This document shows, piece after piece, positions 10,426-22,445 of a DNA stretch of 64,000 bases. The notes below the pieces were generated by a model. It was not told the DNA's origin. It was given only the letters and a program-made list of their open reading frames with translations, and ran no database searches. Made by a program: the position numbers and the translations under genes. Every line of letters starts with the position of its first letter. Within the stretch, counting starts at the first letter, position 1. The stretch is from Aphrophora alni (taxonomy: Eukaryota > Arthropoda > Insecta > Hemiptera > Aphrophoridae), in the NCBI GenBank assembly GCA_963513935.1, contig OY740769.1:31337120-31401119 (forward strand), given 5' to 3'.

Positions 10426-13179
10426 TAAACTTGCCTTTATGAATGCTACCATACTAAATTTTACAATATTGATTGTATTAAAAAATAGCTAAACTTATTA
10501 AATAGCACTATGAATGCAAATTTGTGTTTTGTACATATAAAAGGTATACAACTATGTAAAGTAATTCCTACCCCTAAAGAAGTAGCAAACCATGGTAGGA
10601 TGTGATGGCAGAAGCCTTTTATCTGTGAGATAATTTTGTCATACCAGGTTTAGTCCTCAAAGTGTTAAACTTACATGAAAGAGTATATAGTATTTATAAA
10701 TTATTCGAAAACAATTCTTCACTTTCATTATCTAAGATAAAATAGTAGAACATAATTTAATAAAACAATGATGAACTTCTTTATTTTTTAAACAGAAAAC
10801 AATAATAAATATACCTCTTCTACAACACAATTTTCTTTACTTTAAAGATAAATAAAAACTAAAATTTGGTTTACTTCTCAGTCATGTAAGGTTAAAATTG
10901 CATTAATATATATTTAACAAGTTAGGCAAACAAGATAATTATTGTTAGATACACCATTATTATATCTATTTAAAAAAATATTAGTCACAATAATATAATG
11001 TTGATTAAATAAATTAACAAATAATGTAAAATGAAATCAACTTAATAAATCTTGAACAAACCAACAAAAATATGAATATGAGGATTATGAATATGACAAT
11101 ATACAAGTCTACACTCAAAAATTAGAATTGAGCAATAACAAAAACAATTACATTTGTTAAACTTATGTTCTACAAAAATATATTCATTGTTGATTCTTAA
11201 AAATGGAAGAAAAAAAATCTTTATCTACTTTGGAAAATTAAACAAAAATAGTCCTCCTTAAAAAATGAAACTTAAATCAATTTGATTTTTTCCTAAAAAC
11301 ATTAATGAGTATAAAAACCATAAACCAATTCGTAGTTTAAAACCGTAAGAGTACAATTATGAAATTGGTATTAATTAATACTCATTTGAGAAAATACTTA
11401 TATCTACTTGACTAATATTTACCTATTTCTAACAATGTTAGGTAACAAACAAAATATATGTAGTGAAATTACATAATCACATATATATTACAAAAGTAAA
11501 AAATAACATTGATTAAATTCTATATATAAATTAAATTCTTCCCTTCTTTAACAAAAATTAATTTATTAATTTCAATATAACAGATTACAAATGAGTCTCC
11601 TGATTTTTATTAGCTAAGAAGATTAGCTTTATCAATATTAGTTTTTGTAAATATCCTCAGTGATAATCGGTTAATCTTACTATATTTATATTTATTTAAA
11701 TACTGTTTAAGGCATCTAGTTTGGTATACATTTTTAAACCATACAAACAATAATTGTTACAAAATCAATTTATTCCTACTTGAAAGCAAAATATTCATGT
11801 CATTTGTGTATTAACCATTTGATACTATCAATTACTGTATAACAATTTAGAATAGTGTGTTTTTGTTTCAACAATTTATCTATATTCATCCTTTCCGTGT
11901 ACAGTAAAAGTTCAATAATTTGGCATCTAATAATTTGACAACCTTGATACTCGGCAAATCGGTAATCTTTAGAAAAAATGTTTTTATGAGATGCTGCTGC
12001 TATTTTCTGTCACTCGTGCCCGTTTACACATCAATCTTAATTTGTATACAGTGGCTTAAAATATTTGTACAAAATACAATTTCATACAACTCTTAATCTT
12101 AAATTTTTCATTTATACTGTATATTTTTGTGTTTTGTTAAAATATATTTAATCATTTGTGTTTAAATTGATTATCTATTACATTGTTTTATAGTACACCT
12201 GTTAAGGTTCGAGAAAATCTTATACTTGAAAGAAAATTGCCCTTGCATCCGTAATAACACATTGATTATCCGATTCATTTGGTAATCTGGCAAGTCCTTA
12301 GTGTACCAATTCTTAAACTCTTACTATTTTATAATGTTTTAGCTATCCAATATTTAGAAAATGGAAATTAAAATACTTTATATTTAACAAAAAGGTGGAA
12401 AGATTGATTTTATATCTAGGTATGAATGAAAGTTTTGTAACACACACACACACACACACAAACACACATATATATATTCTTTTATCATAATTATTAGTCT
12501 ATTAAAATACAAATGGTTCTACTGATATATTCTGTAAGAAATATATATTTATTTATATTCTATATAATATAACAATAAAGTTATAGTATTTAATAGAATT
12601 AGAATTCAATCTATTTCAGGTAAGGAACTAAATTATTATGGAACTTTTTTTTCTTTACACGTGCTCTCATTTATATTGTAAAATCCACCAAATTACTGTC
12701 TTCCTAGATTACTACAATTTATTTTATCTTTTAAGAGTAAGTAATCAACACACACCTCTTTAACATTATTTTACTGACAAGAAACTAACGAACGACAATG
12801 TATAATACCACTTAACACACTAATAATATCACAGGAAATGATTAAATACTTAAAACCACGTTTACAATAATTATAGGATGTGAAACAAATGAGTCATTGA
12901 AGTTAACAATGATTATCTACAATTCTCCATCAAGTTATGGCGTCATATTTACAGTACAAAACTCATCTTCTGTTTACAGATGACGTATTGCATGATACTT
13001 AAAAAATAATAGTTATACTCATTTCAAAATATATAAGATCTAATCGCTGAATTTTAGGAACTAAGTTTTAGTTTAACTAAAGTTGATTTAGTTTTGTACT
13101 CCTTTTAATTAAAAAATAACGAAGGCCTACATTACTAAGAAATGGATCTAAATTATTCTAATCAGTACATTAACATTTA
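10426..13179. other. AT-rich region downstream of the Otu-like gene, possible long 3' UTR
   Basis: No coding sequence is supported. On the minus strand this follows the stop codon of the Otu-like gene at 13180. Several AATAAA-type signals exist on that strand (for example TTTATT on the plus strand at 13176 and near 10778), so part of it is probably 3' UTR. A (CA)n tract sits at about 12441-12460. Confidence 0.4.
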
Positions 13180-13562
13180 TTAAACATTTGGTGGCATTTG
13201 TGCAGGTTGAAGGACATGTTGATAAAATATTGCATCAGGTGGTATATAAGCAGTCGGAGAATAGGCAGTCGGTGAATATGGCGGATGTGCAGGTTGAGGA
13301 TAAACTGAAGGATAAATATTAGAAGGTGTTGTGTCATAAACACTATATTCTACATAATTAGCTGGACAGTAAGCTTCACACTCTACAGGGAGATAATAAA
13401 TGGGTTGAGGAGGTGGAGGTGGTGGAGGTGGTGGAGCAGGAGGATAAGGAGCAACAGGAGATGGCATGAAATGGTTTTGAGGTAGTGCTGGAGTAGAACT
13501 TGAAACTTCACATTGTTGAACTAGAGGTGGTCCTTCAAAACTGATCCCTTGTTGTTGTTTTG
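13180..13562 (-). CDS. Otu-like gene, last coding exon (Pro/Tyr-rich C terminus)
   Basis: On the minus strand a TTTACAG acceptor is followed by KQQQGISFEGPPLVQQ, then a nine-proline run and repeats rich in Pro, Tyr and Ser (PPYSPTAYSPTAYIPPD), ending QPAQMPPNV and TAA. The exon begins in phase 1, matching the end of the exon at 13771-13935. An internal ATG (13467) gives an open frame of 95 codons but is not the start of the protein. Low-complexity proline-rich tails are usual in the OTUD4/ALG13/Otu family and are expected to be disordered, possibly aiding condensation or SH3/WW contacts. This last point is inference. Confidence 0.8.
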
Positions 13563-13667
13563 CTGTAAATATTAAATTAATTCAAATTTAAAACTTTAAT
13601 AGTAAATTAATAACAACATTATTAATTGCATTTTATTTAACTTTCACATTGAGAACATAATTTAATA

Positions 13668-13674
<7 letters not shown>

Positions 13675-13700
<26 letters not shown>

Positions 13701-13712
13701 TATTATTATTAT
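13675..13712. repeat. (AAT)n/(ATT)n microsatellite in an intron
   Basis: AAT repeats pass directly into ATT repeats, so the tract can form a hairpin. It lies between the last two exons of the Otu-like gene. Confidence 0.8.
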
Positions 13713-13770
13713 TAAATGTTATTACAAGTATACATTTCATTCTTAGTAAAATTTAATTTTTATGACTTAC

Positions 13771-13935
13771 CTGTAATATTAGAAGGCCTGGCTTTATTTT
13801 TAAATCTTGGAGCTAATTGGTACGAGTTATGGGACATTTCAGATTCACTGCTAACTGATGCAACACCCACATTTGATACTATAGTCTCTGGCCGAGGGCG
13901 GTAGAAACCAGAGGGACTCATAGTAACTGTAGAAT
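13771..13935 (-). CDS. Otu-like gene, penultimate coding exon
   Basis: Read on the minus strand, a TTTTTAAG acceptor leads into DSTVTMSPSGFYRPRPE and later SSESEMSHNSYQLAPRF, ending ..ATTACAG with a GTAAGT donor. It starts after two borrowed bases and ends with one, fitting both neighbours. The content is Ser/Pro-rich linker without a known fold. The plus-strand frame at 13716-13904 is its shadow. Confidence 0.78.
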
Positions 13936-14485
13936 CTTAAAAACAAAAATAATTAACAACCAAAATTTTAGTAAACACTTAATAAAGGAAACTTTTCTTC
14001 TATAATTATATCAAGTGAAATTTTTTTTAATTAGAATTAAATAGTGTTTAACCTATTTTGATAAAACTGTAGTTCCATAATTATTTATTGAGGTCTTAAA
14101 CAAATATTTGGCACAAACTTTCTTGACTTTTTCATTTCTACTGAAAAAAGTAGTCACATAACTAATTCTTGTTTGTTTAATTTCATTATCTTTTGCTGTT
14201 AACAAAATTTGTTGCAACAAGTGTCAAAACATTAATACTAGTCTCATAAAATAAATAAATACTACACTGGAAATAAATAAATAACTACAGACAGTAAAAC
14301 CTAACAAATTCCAATTGAATAGTAATAAATGATCTATTAGACTTAAATATAATACAATAACAAAGCAATATTTATTGCACCCAGTGAGGGCATTCCTTAT
14401 CCACAGCATTCATAAACAAAACTCACCCAAACACCGTACACATTCCTCAGCAACAAAAACTGTTTCAATTTAGATTTAAATCTTT

Positions 14486-14790
14486 TTAAACTGCCTTTAT
14501 GCTTTATAGACTTTGGAAGTCAATTATATAAAGTATTTCTGGTCTGAGCAGGGAGTCTATTATAGATGTTCAATCTACGTTCATTCCACCTAAAATCTCC
14601 TTTCTTCTTATGCCATAAAAGTGAAAATCATTATTATGATCTGTATGGTTCTGAAATTGACAAGACAATAATACTTCAAGGATAAACATGCTTGGAGATG
14701 TTAGAATATTTAAATCCTTTAAAAGCTTCACTGTTCTTGGGATCTCCCAACCAAAAATATGCAATTGGTTTTCTATGAGTTGATTTTTAT
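14486..14790 (-). pseudogene. Non-LTR retrotransposon (Jockey/RTE-like), C-terminal remnant
   Basis: The minus strand gives HIFGWEIPRTVKLLKDLNIL and TSPSMFILEVLLSC, then HFYGIRRKEI in place of the usual HNTRxK word, followed after stops by a region resembling the GxKxYNxLP tail. This order (ExPRxL..LxILTxPSxYIxE...HNTRxK...) is characteristic of the end of the ORF2 protein of insect Jockey-like elements, after the reverse transcriptase. Several stops show it is dead. It lies in the intron between the exons at 13771 and 19718. Confidence 0.6.
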
Positions 14791-15049
14791 ATTATTTTCA
14801 TCAAAATTTTACTTCTCGTCTTGCCATGTTAACTGTACATAACTTTTCTGCTCAATTTCTGATATAGTTTTCTCCCAAAAAGTAAGAATTGTGTCATCAT
14901 AAAACTGAATATCATATCAATATTTGCAAACATTGAGTTTAATTATGTACAGTTAAAAATAATACTGAACCAATAGTTGAACAATGAAGTACTTGATAAT
15001 AAATGTTAGATTTACCGTTTACAATATTTTCATTAACGTAATATGATGA

Positions 15050-15080
15050 CCGTTTCAGCTATTCAACCATTTTCAAGTTT
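15050..15080 (-). ncRNA. Hammerhead-ribozyme-like relic at a PLE 3' end
   Basis: On the minus strand, ACTTGAAAATGGTTGAATAG and then CTGAAACG places a short G/U-rich stem with a GAAT loop immediately before GAAAC, as in the core of hammerheads. The CUGANGA box is altered (CTTGAAAA), so activity is unlikely. The position after the GIY-YIG remnant fits PLE architecture. Confidence 0.35.
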
Positions 15081-16020
15081 TGTAGCCGGATAATCCTTAG
15101 TCAATTATTAACAAAAACACTTCACAGAACATTAACACAACCACAATAATAAATTTAAAAAACAAAACAAATTTTAAACTGTATACGAAACATTATTTAA
15201 AAAAACAGAGTCACTTTAAATGCCATCGAGTAGTTGCGCCCAAAACACTGATACGTACTGCGGATGATGGTCTTCACGCTGATTGATGGAGGGGGTTGCT
15301 AATCTCTAACAACGTATCGAACAATGCGTTGTAATCAAAGTTAAGTTTCTCATTTAGTAAAATATTATTTTAATTTTATAATCCCTGTATATTTCAAATT
15401 GCTTACGTGAATTCATAAATCGGCCCTTTATACACCGGTATAATATTTTAAGTGTGCCTTTCATGCAAGAATATCCAAGGTCGACTTGAATATAGTGTTC
15501 GGTAAATTAATATTGGATTTTTTTAAATATCCAATTTGTTTGGCGGATGGAATGTGTACTTTATATCTTTTTTTAAAAGATCTTCCAGTCTGTCCTATAT
15601 ATTGCCTTGGACAGTCATACAGAGATAGTCTTGTATTTGATTTCTGTTCCTTCAAATTCATCAATGTAGATCTTTGGGGGGGGGGGGGGGGTTAATGAGA
15701 CTCTTTAGATTATTAGTTGTAGGTTTTGTATACGTATTATTATAACATAGGTTATTATATTGTTGCTTTTGGAGTCAATTTCTGAATGTGTTTCAATAAT
15801 TGAACACCAAGAATTTGTCTTTTTTAAGCTCATTCAGATTTTTGATTTTGTTTTTCGTTTCCTGTTTGTTATACACTTTTAAAATTATTTTATTTTATTT
15901 ATTTTTATTGATTGACGCTTTGTAACCATTTTGGGTGAAATATAGTTTATTAGATTCTTCTTGAAAATCTACTTCTGACATTGGTATATTGCGTAATCAG
16001 TGAATAAATTATTATAGGCT
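15050..16020 (-). pseudogene. Penelope-like element (PLE) remnant with GIY-YIG fragment
   Basis: On the minus strand, 16000-15900 resembles a PLE reverse-transcriptase thumb (MSEVDFQEESNKLYF, QNGYKASINK). At 15664-15461 there is a GIY-YIG endonuclease piece with YDCPRQYIGQTGRSFKKRY. Both are joined by degenerate sequence with stops and a poly-C/G tract at 15676-15690. GIY-YIG fused behind a telomerase-like reverse transcriptase is specific to PLEs. A hammerhead-like sequence closes the remnant at 15050-15080. The reverse transcriptase core is missing. Confidence 0.72.
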
Positions 16021-16166
16021 GCCATTTTGTGTGAATGGAATTAGTAGACATGGAGTGGATAGTATGGTCTGTATGGGTGGGTTTTCTGTATATTTTGAAA
16101 ACGTGTTTGTAGTTAGATTTGGTTTTTGTGAGAAATTATTGTGTTAGCATTAAATAAAAGAAACTA

Positions 16167-16589
16167 ACATTATTGTTAGAAGGGACATAATTAAAAATAA
16201 AAAAGATGTTATCATCCAGAAAGAGAATAGCCCAGGTAAAGTAGCGATTGTGGGAGAGAGGTGAGGAAAGATAATCATTATAGGCAGGAAATGAACATTA
16301 CTGATTCTACACAAGGAATATAAACACTAAGTAGAAAGCTTTAGTTAAGAAAATAAGATTGAAGTTATACATCTAACACTTAGTATTTTTATATTTCATT
16401 ACAAACAAATCATTCGGAGTCTGGGAGTGGTGATTTAGTTGTTTCGTTAAATAAAAAAAAAAATCAATTCGTCTGGTAAAAAATAAATTTTTTAACAAAA
16501 CAAAACTTGTGCCTTACTATGGAGAAAAAAAACCAATATTTTTTTTGAAAATGTTAAACTACTGAGTGTTATAATATTTTATATGAAAT
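16167..16589 (+). repeat. Interspersed repeat, copy A (copy B at 21208-21638)
   Basis: ACATTATTGTTAGAAGGGAC through ATAATATTTTATATGAAAT is repeated at 21208-21638 with modest divergence, including the words GATAATCATTATAGGCAGGA and CTTGTGCCTTACTATGGAG. No frame is present, and the superfamily is unknown. Confidence 0.7.
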
Positions 16590-16749
16590 CATTTCAGCTG
16601 TTGTGAAGTCATTTAAAAATTGTGGAAATGCTTGCCTGCGAGTACGATGACCGACACACATTAGACAAGTGTATATAAGCCCTTAACAAAATTGAGACGC
16701 GAGTAGCCTTTGTGAAATGTATTGCCGAGGAATCGAGAGAAAATCGCCG

Positions 16750-16849
<100 letters not shown>

Positions 16850-17044
16850 ACAGGAAAAGGGGTGAGCATATATTTGTGTACAGTGATCTGGTAGTAATGA
16901 CGAGTAATATCTACATTTGATTTATTATCGATTCGCTGTAACCAGCCACAAATAATTTTCCGTTTATTGTAATAATATAATGTCCTGTAAAATTAAAATG
17001 AATTACACGACAAAACCCATTACTGTGTTGTTTTTAAGTTCTCT

Positions 17045-17218
17045 CCTTTCAAAAGTCTCCATTGTTTATTTAACTTGTAAAGAATGAAATTATTAGTATG
17101 ATACCACACACAGAGTTTAATCTAAAGCTCAGGTAGATTGTGTCTGATCTTCCCATAATTTTTGGAGGTTTTTATTTTAACTGGCGATAATTAGAGCCTT
17201 CCTAAAAACATGAGACTA
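17045..17218 (+). repeat. Partial copy of the about 395-bp repeat (others at 24087 and 30221)
   Basis: CTCTCCTTTCAAAAGTCTCC to AACATGAGACTACCCA matches the right half of the repeats at 24087-24480 (same strand) and 30221-30620 (opposite strand). The match stops where the PLE sequence at about 17222 begins, so the PLE probably inserted into or beside it. Confidence 0.7.
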
Positions 17219-17221
17219 CCC

Positions 17222-18150
17222 ATAATATTTAGTGGCACTAATAGACAGTTAGACTCTCTCCTTAAAACCATAAATTCTGTAAATAACAACATTCAGTTTT
17301 CACTATGGAAGTGGGTAACAATAACAGCATTAATTTCTTGGACCTTAACATTAATATCAGTGATAGTTATCATAAATTTAAAATTTTCAGAAAACCTACT
17401 TATACAGATACAGTTATACCTGCTGATTCTAACCATCCTATCAGCCATAAACATGCTGCTTTTCACAGCTTGGTACATAGACTTATTAGTATACCTCTTT
17501 CACCTAATGACTTTTATGATGAACTGAATGTCGTTAAACAAATTGCTGTTAATAATAAGTATGAGGTTAGTTTAATAGATAATATTTTAAGAAAAAAGTT
17601 AAAGCGTAGAGCTGAAAATTTAGTCTACTCTTCCCATAACGAGAACATTGAAATAGTTAGATATTGTAAATTATCTTATATCAACAGAACTAGTTATAAA
17701 ATCAGTAACCTTATTTCAACTAAATGTAATCGTAAAGTTGCCTTTTATTGTACAAAAAATCTAGGGAAAATGTTGGTTAATAATAAAGATAAAAAAGAAA
17801 TGTTAGAAAATAGTGGAGTTTATAAAATATCTTGTCAAGATTGTGACTCTGAGTACATAGGTCAAACAGGTAGATCTATAAAAGTTAGAATTAAAGAACA
17901 TGTAAATAGCTGGAAACATGGCTATAGAAACTCTAACTTTGCTAACCACCTTTTGGACTCGGGTCATAGTTTTGATCCGAAATTGAATGTTAAACTCTTA
18001 CATATAGAAAATAAAAGCAATAGATTAAATAATTTAGAATGTTTAGAAATAAATAGATCTATTTCACTTAGGCCTATTCTCAACTTAAATGATCAAATTG
18101 TATTAAATTCGTCACCTCTTCTAAAACCCATCAGTACCATAGTTCATTAA
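17222..18150 (+). pseudogene. Penelope-like element: RT thumb plus GIY-YIG endonuclease, 5'-truncated
   Basis: The segment starts FSGTNRQLDSLLKTINSVNN in one frame. After a one-base shift near 17300 it continues 281 codons from 17305: NNSINFLDLNINI, FKIFRKPTYTDTVIPADSNH (the conserved PLE post-palm/thumb block), then from about residue 170 GVYKISCQDCDSEYIGQTGR with GIY-YIG-type residues and the CxxC insertion seen in PLEs, then SNFANHLLDSGHSF. It ends at TAA 18148-18150. The reverse transcriptase fingers and palm are absent, so this is a typical 5'-truncated insertion. The GIY-YIG half is intact in reading. It lies in an intron of the Otu-like gene on the opposite strand. Confidence 0.88.
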
Positions 18151-18260
18151 CCTTTATCTACCTGCTAGGTCATCCCCCTACCTTTCCCGATTTCTCTATT
18201 GTATTTCAGTTTCCTGTACTTATGTTTAAATAGTTGTCTATACCTGTTTTTATCAGTTGC

Positions 18261-18283
18261 CCGACGATGCCGCAAGGCGAAAC
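18261..18283 (+). ncRNA. Hammerhead-ribozyme-like motif behind the PLE
   Basis: CCGACGA, T, then a GCC-GCAA-GGC stem-loop and GAAAC reproduce the hammerhead catalytic core layout (CUGANGA, stem II, GAAA) about 110 nt past the PLE stop codon. The U4 equivalent is C here, which should impair cleavage. Hammerhead motifs in PLE terminal repeats are established. The assignment here is by motif and position. Confidence 0.55.
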
Positions 18284-18599
18284 AATTGTAGCTCATTTAT
18301 ACTATTAAATATTTGAAACTTTAAGCTTTTGCTTTATTTTATCCTTGAAAATTTGATAAACTAACCCTCCACACAGAGCACACAAGTTGGAGGATATCCT
18401 GAAAAATAGATGCTTTTGGACTCTGGCAGTGGCGACATATTATAGACATCGGACTATCGGAGTCAACGACCCTGGGCGTCCATAACAAGAAGTAATTAAG
18501 TATAATAATTACTAATATACTTTTTTTAAGTTGTTGGGAAATTGTGGTATATTGTACAAAAATTAACTCTTTTCATCATTCTCAGGTTGTTTAGTAATA

Positions 18600-19430
18600 C
18601 AGTAGAACCCCTCTTAACCGGTCTAGTCGGGACTCACACCCGGGCCGGTTGCCCGTTTGACCGGTTAATCCGAGGCTCCCGTGAAAAATCGGTTTTCGTT
18701 CAAAGAAAGCTTATTTAATTAGGTAGCACTAAAAATTATGCAATAAAGATGTTATTGCAACTCATTTTATTGCACATAAATGTATCGTATATATTATGTT
18801 ATGCATATTATACATCAAACATGAAAAAATTAAACACTACAAAGCTTTTTTACAGATTCCCCTCTGTCAAGTCTTTTGACACATTTAACCGCGTCTCAAA
18901 GGAAACCAACACAAGCTTCCAAGAAAAAGAAATGTTATATTTTCCATAATGTAGGCTATACTAAATTGATTCGTGGAAATAAAGCGGCCCATCAAACGTT
19001 TTTGTCTGTGTATGTCTGCTATACCGACGGGTGCCAATGCCGCGGTGTTTTTATGCCGCCGACAATGGGATACGCTATCGCCAAAGTCGTTTGACTCGCC
19101 GCTGCTTTGGTGCCGCCGACAATGCGATACCGATATCAACAAAGTCGTTTGACTCGCCGCTGCTTTGGTGCCGCGGTGTTTTTACGTCGCCGACAATGGG
19201 ATACCGCTATCGACAAAGTCGTTTGATATCGCCACCACTTTGGTACCGCGGTGTTTTTACGCTGCCAACATTGGGATACCGCTATCAACAAAGTCGTTTG
19301 ATATCGCCGCCGCTTTGGTGTTTCAATTACAATTTATTTTCGGAAACTCTCATCCAACCAGTACACTACGATATAGGCCGGTTAATCCGAGGACCGGTTA
19401 ATCCGAGGCTGGTTAACAGAGGTTCTACTG
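18600..19430 (-). mobile_element. Tigger/pogo-type element with internal minisatellite
   Basis: CAGTAGAACCCCTCTTAACC at the left and its inverted counterpart AGAGGTTCTACTG at the right, with TA on both sides (18598-18599, 19431-19432), mark a Tc1/mariner-superfamily element of Tigger type. Its interior matches the copies at 26083 and 38221. On the minus strand the segment around 18850-18900 corresponds to the CENP-B-type helix-turn-helix start of the transposase seen better in those copies. The rest of the transposase is missing. Four repeat units fill 19040-19320. Confidence 0.82.
19040..19320. repeat. 75-bp minisatellite, four units, inside a Tigger element
   Basis: Units begin CCGCGGTGTTTTTA, contain GACAATGGGATACCGCTATC and AAAGTCGTTTGA, and end GCTTTGGTG. 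The second unit is shortened by losing its first part. The same unit occurs three times at 26520-26744, once at about 29888-29950 and about one and a half times at 38330-38500. Confidence 0.9.
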
Positions 19431-19717
19431 TAGTTTCTATTTTAACATACGCCTAATTTCTAGACCAACTATTTTAAAGTTTCTGTGATATAGTATTAGT
19501 CACTTTATAACAAGAGTTGAACCAAACTCTCTAAAACATTGTCTATTGTTTGTATAAACAAATAAATGTTCAAATAAATATTATATCTAACACTTTAGTG
19601 CGTCCTACTCCACTCATCTAATCCCAAAAGGTACTAAATAAATGTTTTATCAACTCCAATTTGTTATATTTTAAACCTTAGTGCATCCTAGCTTCCTTTT
19701 AATTTCATAATGCTTAC

Positions 19718-19835
19718 CTGGAGTCGTCAAAACTGGGCTTAGTGGTGTACAGACATGTTCAGGTAAATATCCAACACCTGTATTAAGATAACAAGGAGGT
19801 CCTGGTCGCACTATTCGGTTCACTCTTAAGTACTG
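19718..19835 (-). CDS. Otu-like gene, internal exon
   Basis: A TTTTAG acceptor leads to QYLRVNRIVRPGPPCYLN, then GYLPEHVCTPLSPVL, ending CCAG with a GTAAGC donor. It begins in phase 0 directly after GVD of the 41-bp exon, so the joined reading is NYGVD-QYLRVNRIV, a continuous basic/aromatic motif. It ends with one base, which completes the Asp codon of the next exon. Confidence 0.78.
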
Positions 19836-20239
19836 CTAAAATAAAATATATTATATTAAAGGCAGGTTCTGAACTAAAAAAGTGGAATGTTTTGCCTTAC
19901 AAATAAACAACAAAATCTGACAATAATTCAGAGTGAAGCTACATATTTTTATATTACGATTTACAAAGCCAATAAAAAATAATAATAATAATAATTCAAA
20001 TATATTACTATAATAAATAATGTTTAAAAATATAATATATATTAATTTATAAACAGGTAAATTTTGTCCATTAGATTGTCCAGCCTAATCTCCGGAACTA
20101 CAGAACCAATTTAGAAACTCTTAATTATTTGAAAGAATAATGTTTTAATGTGAAGAGTATTTATTATACTATTATGTCAATAATGGAGTAAATGCTAAAT
20201 AGTGAACGAAATTATGTTCACACAATATAATAGCATGGT

Positions 20240-20420
20240 GGGTAATAGTGTGCTATCCGTCAAAATTTTTAGCTCGAGTTCGAATGATTGAGCTCGGCTC
20301 GATTTTCCGAACTTGGCACGATTTTCTAAACCTGGTAATTTACAAACTTGGCACGGTTTTCCGAGTAGGTTTGGTTTTTACAAGCCTGGTTTGGTTTCCG
20401 AACAAGGCGCAAACTAATGG
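20240..20420. repeat. GAGCTCG-rich stretch, possible element end
   Basis: AGCTCGAGTTCG and GAGCTCGGCTCG words cluster here. Similar words cluster at 25180-25386, which ends CTTGTGCACCCCTAATGG on the plus strand. TAGGGGTGCACAAGCTCGG, read from the minus strand there, looks like a hAT-type end. The two clusters could be the ends of one older element with later insertions between them. This is only a suspicion. Confidence 0.2.
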
Positions 20421-20893
20421 AATAATACTGTAATAAACACAATCAAACGTGAACTAATAAATGAGAAGAACAGTCAAAATTTATATTAAAAATGAAACGA
20501 AACACACTGATATGCAATTTATCTTTAGTCGCATTTCTCATGAGAGAAAAACAAGTTTATATTAACATGTGTTGTGAATTATTAAAGTCATAACAGGAAG
20601 TTAGCAGGAAAAAGCAAGTAAGCTGCCACAGTGTTACCCCACTTGTCCAATTCAAATGTGATGACTATATGTCAAAGCGCATCACTGAAGACATAGGGAA
20701 ACCAAAATGTTTCCATTTTATAATAGATTTAAAACAACATCCAAATATGGAAATCCGATCTCAAAATTAAAACTTATAGAAAATTTTAATTTATATTTAT
20801 TGTGTTAAAATACAAGAAAACTCATGAGAAATTAATAATTTACATCCTTTATCCAGTAGTACGTGTCATTAATTAATATTCTCAAATTGGTTA

Positions 20894-21126
20894 GACCGGG
20901 GCCTTTTATAAAACCACAATATATATATATATATATATATAATGTAGGAGGGTATTAAATAATAGAGCCTTACATTATTGTTAGAAGAGACACAATATTA
21001 AATAAAAAAAAGGTGTTTTCATCTAGAAAGCGAATAGCCTAGGTAAAGCAGCAATTGTGGGGGAGAGGTGAGAAGAGATAATCATTATAGGCAGGAAGAC
21101 CGGGACCTTTTATAAAACCAAAATAT

Positions 21127-21179
<53 letters not shown>

Positions 21180-21320
21180 GGAGGAGGGTATTAAACAATA
21201 GAGCCTTACATTATTGTTAGAGAGACGCAATAATAAATAAAAAAAGGTGTTTTCATCCAGAAAGCGAATAGCCCAGGTATTGCAGCAATTGTGGGAGAGA
21301 GGTGAGGAGAGATAATCATT
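20894..21320 (+). repeat. About 204-bp tandem duplication with (TA)n tracts
   Basis: GACCGGGGCCTTTTATAAAA at 20894 recurs at 21098 (one base changed), each followed by a TA/CA dinucleotide tract, GGAGGGTATTAAA and the start of the 16167-type repeat. The TA tract is about 19 bp in the first unit and about 46 bp in the second (21131-21176). The duplication therefore copied the junction of microsatellite and repeat. Confidence 0.8.
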
Positions 21321-21638
21321 ATAGGCAGGAAATGAACATGGTTCTACACAAGGAATATAAACACTAAGTAGAAAGCTTCACTTAAGAAAATAAGATTGAA
21401 TTATGAAGTTATACTTATAACTCTTTAGTATTTTTTATATTTCATTAAAAACAAATCATTCAGAGTCTGAGAGTGGTAATTTATCTTTTTGGTTAAATAA
21501 AAGAAAATCAGTCTAATAAAATTAAAAATTTAAAACAAACAAAACTCGTGCCTTACTATGGAGAAAGAAAACAATAATATTTTTTTAAATTGTTAAACTA
21601 CCGAGTGTGAATTGTGTTATAATATTTTATATGAAATA
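21208..21638 (+). repeat. Interspersed repeat, copy B (copy A at 16167-16589)
   Basis: It matches copy A over its whole length with small insertions, sharing GAAAGCGAATAGCCCAGG, GATAATCATTATAGGCAGGA and GTGCCTTACTATGGAG. It is non-coding. Confidence 0.7.
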
Positions 21639-22095
21639 TAAATATATAACAAATAATTCAAAATATCGTATAAGATTAAAATTATGGATTGAGAATATTG
21701 GGAAGTTTGCTATGTAATAAACGAAACCATACTGAAAATACTGTGCTAAAAAACACACTACTAAACGTGAAGTTTAGTATATACTAAACTACATAGAGTG
21801 GTTTTGTTGTAAAAAAAGTGTCAATTGTCTCGTTGGCGAATTGGCAAAAAAAAAAAATTGTAAGAATATGCTCTATTTGTAGTAGGGCAAAGTTTTAACT
21901 TCGAGCAATATTGAGATGTGCAGTTGAGGAGTTGGTGTATACAAGGGGTGGGACAAGTCTAATGGTATAACTTAGAAAGAGGGGTAGAGAGCCGCATAAC
22001 ACACTCCTTCTATATCACAACAGTAGCATCTGATATTAATTTGTATTATAGTCAAAATAGTTTTGGTCTTTTGTTACATTCTAGGTTTGTGTATA

Positions 22096-22445
22096 ATGCC
22101 TCAACCTAGATCAATTAATCGACTAGGCCAGAGAGTATCATTAAAAAGTCAAAGTAAGTGTATTATGTCTTTAAAAAGATTGTAGAAGAAAATCTCAAAG
22201 AATAATGTTATACACAGAGCTGCTGATTTACATGGAATACCATTAAGTATGGTAAAAAAAGTAATAACAGAATTCAACAATATAGAAGTTAATTGAGAAA
22301 AATGACATATGATTGAAAAGAATTATTTAAAAATAATAAAAGACTATAGACTTGAAGGGCGACCAATAATTTTTCCTGACGAAACCTACGTTCACACTAC
22401 TCATGTCGAAAGTCTTCCATGGTCTCAACTCCAAAAGTGGTTATA
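22096..22445 (+). pseudogene. DDE_3-type transposase remnant
   Basis: From ATG 22096 the frame reads MPQPRSINRLGQRVSLKSQS, then after a stop IHRAADLHGIPLSMVKKV and, after more stops, DYRLEGRPIIFPDETYVHT, SLPWSQLQKWL. EGRPIxxxDETYxHxxH followed by W is the first catalytic aspartate region of a family of insect DDE_3 transposases. The upstream part fits its helix-turn-helix. Everything after the first Asp block is lost. The following frame at 22465-22758 is unrelated AT/CT-rich sequence that I cannot support as a gene. Confidence 0.55.
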
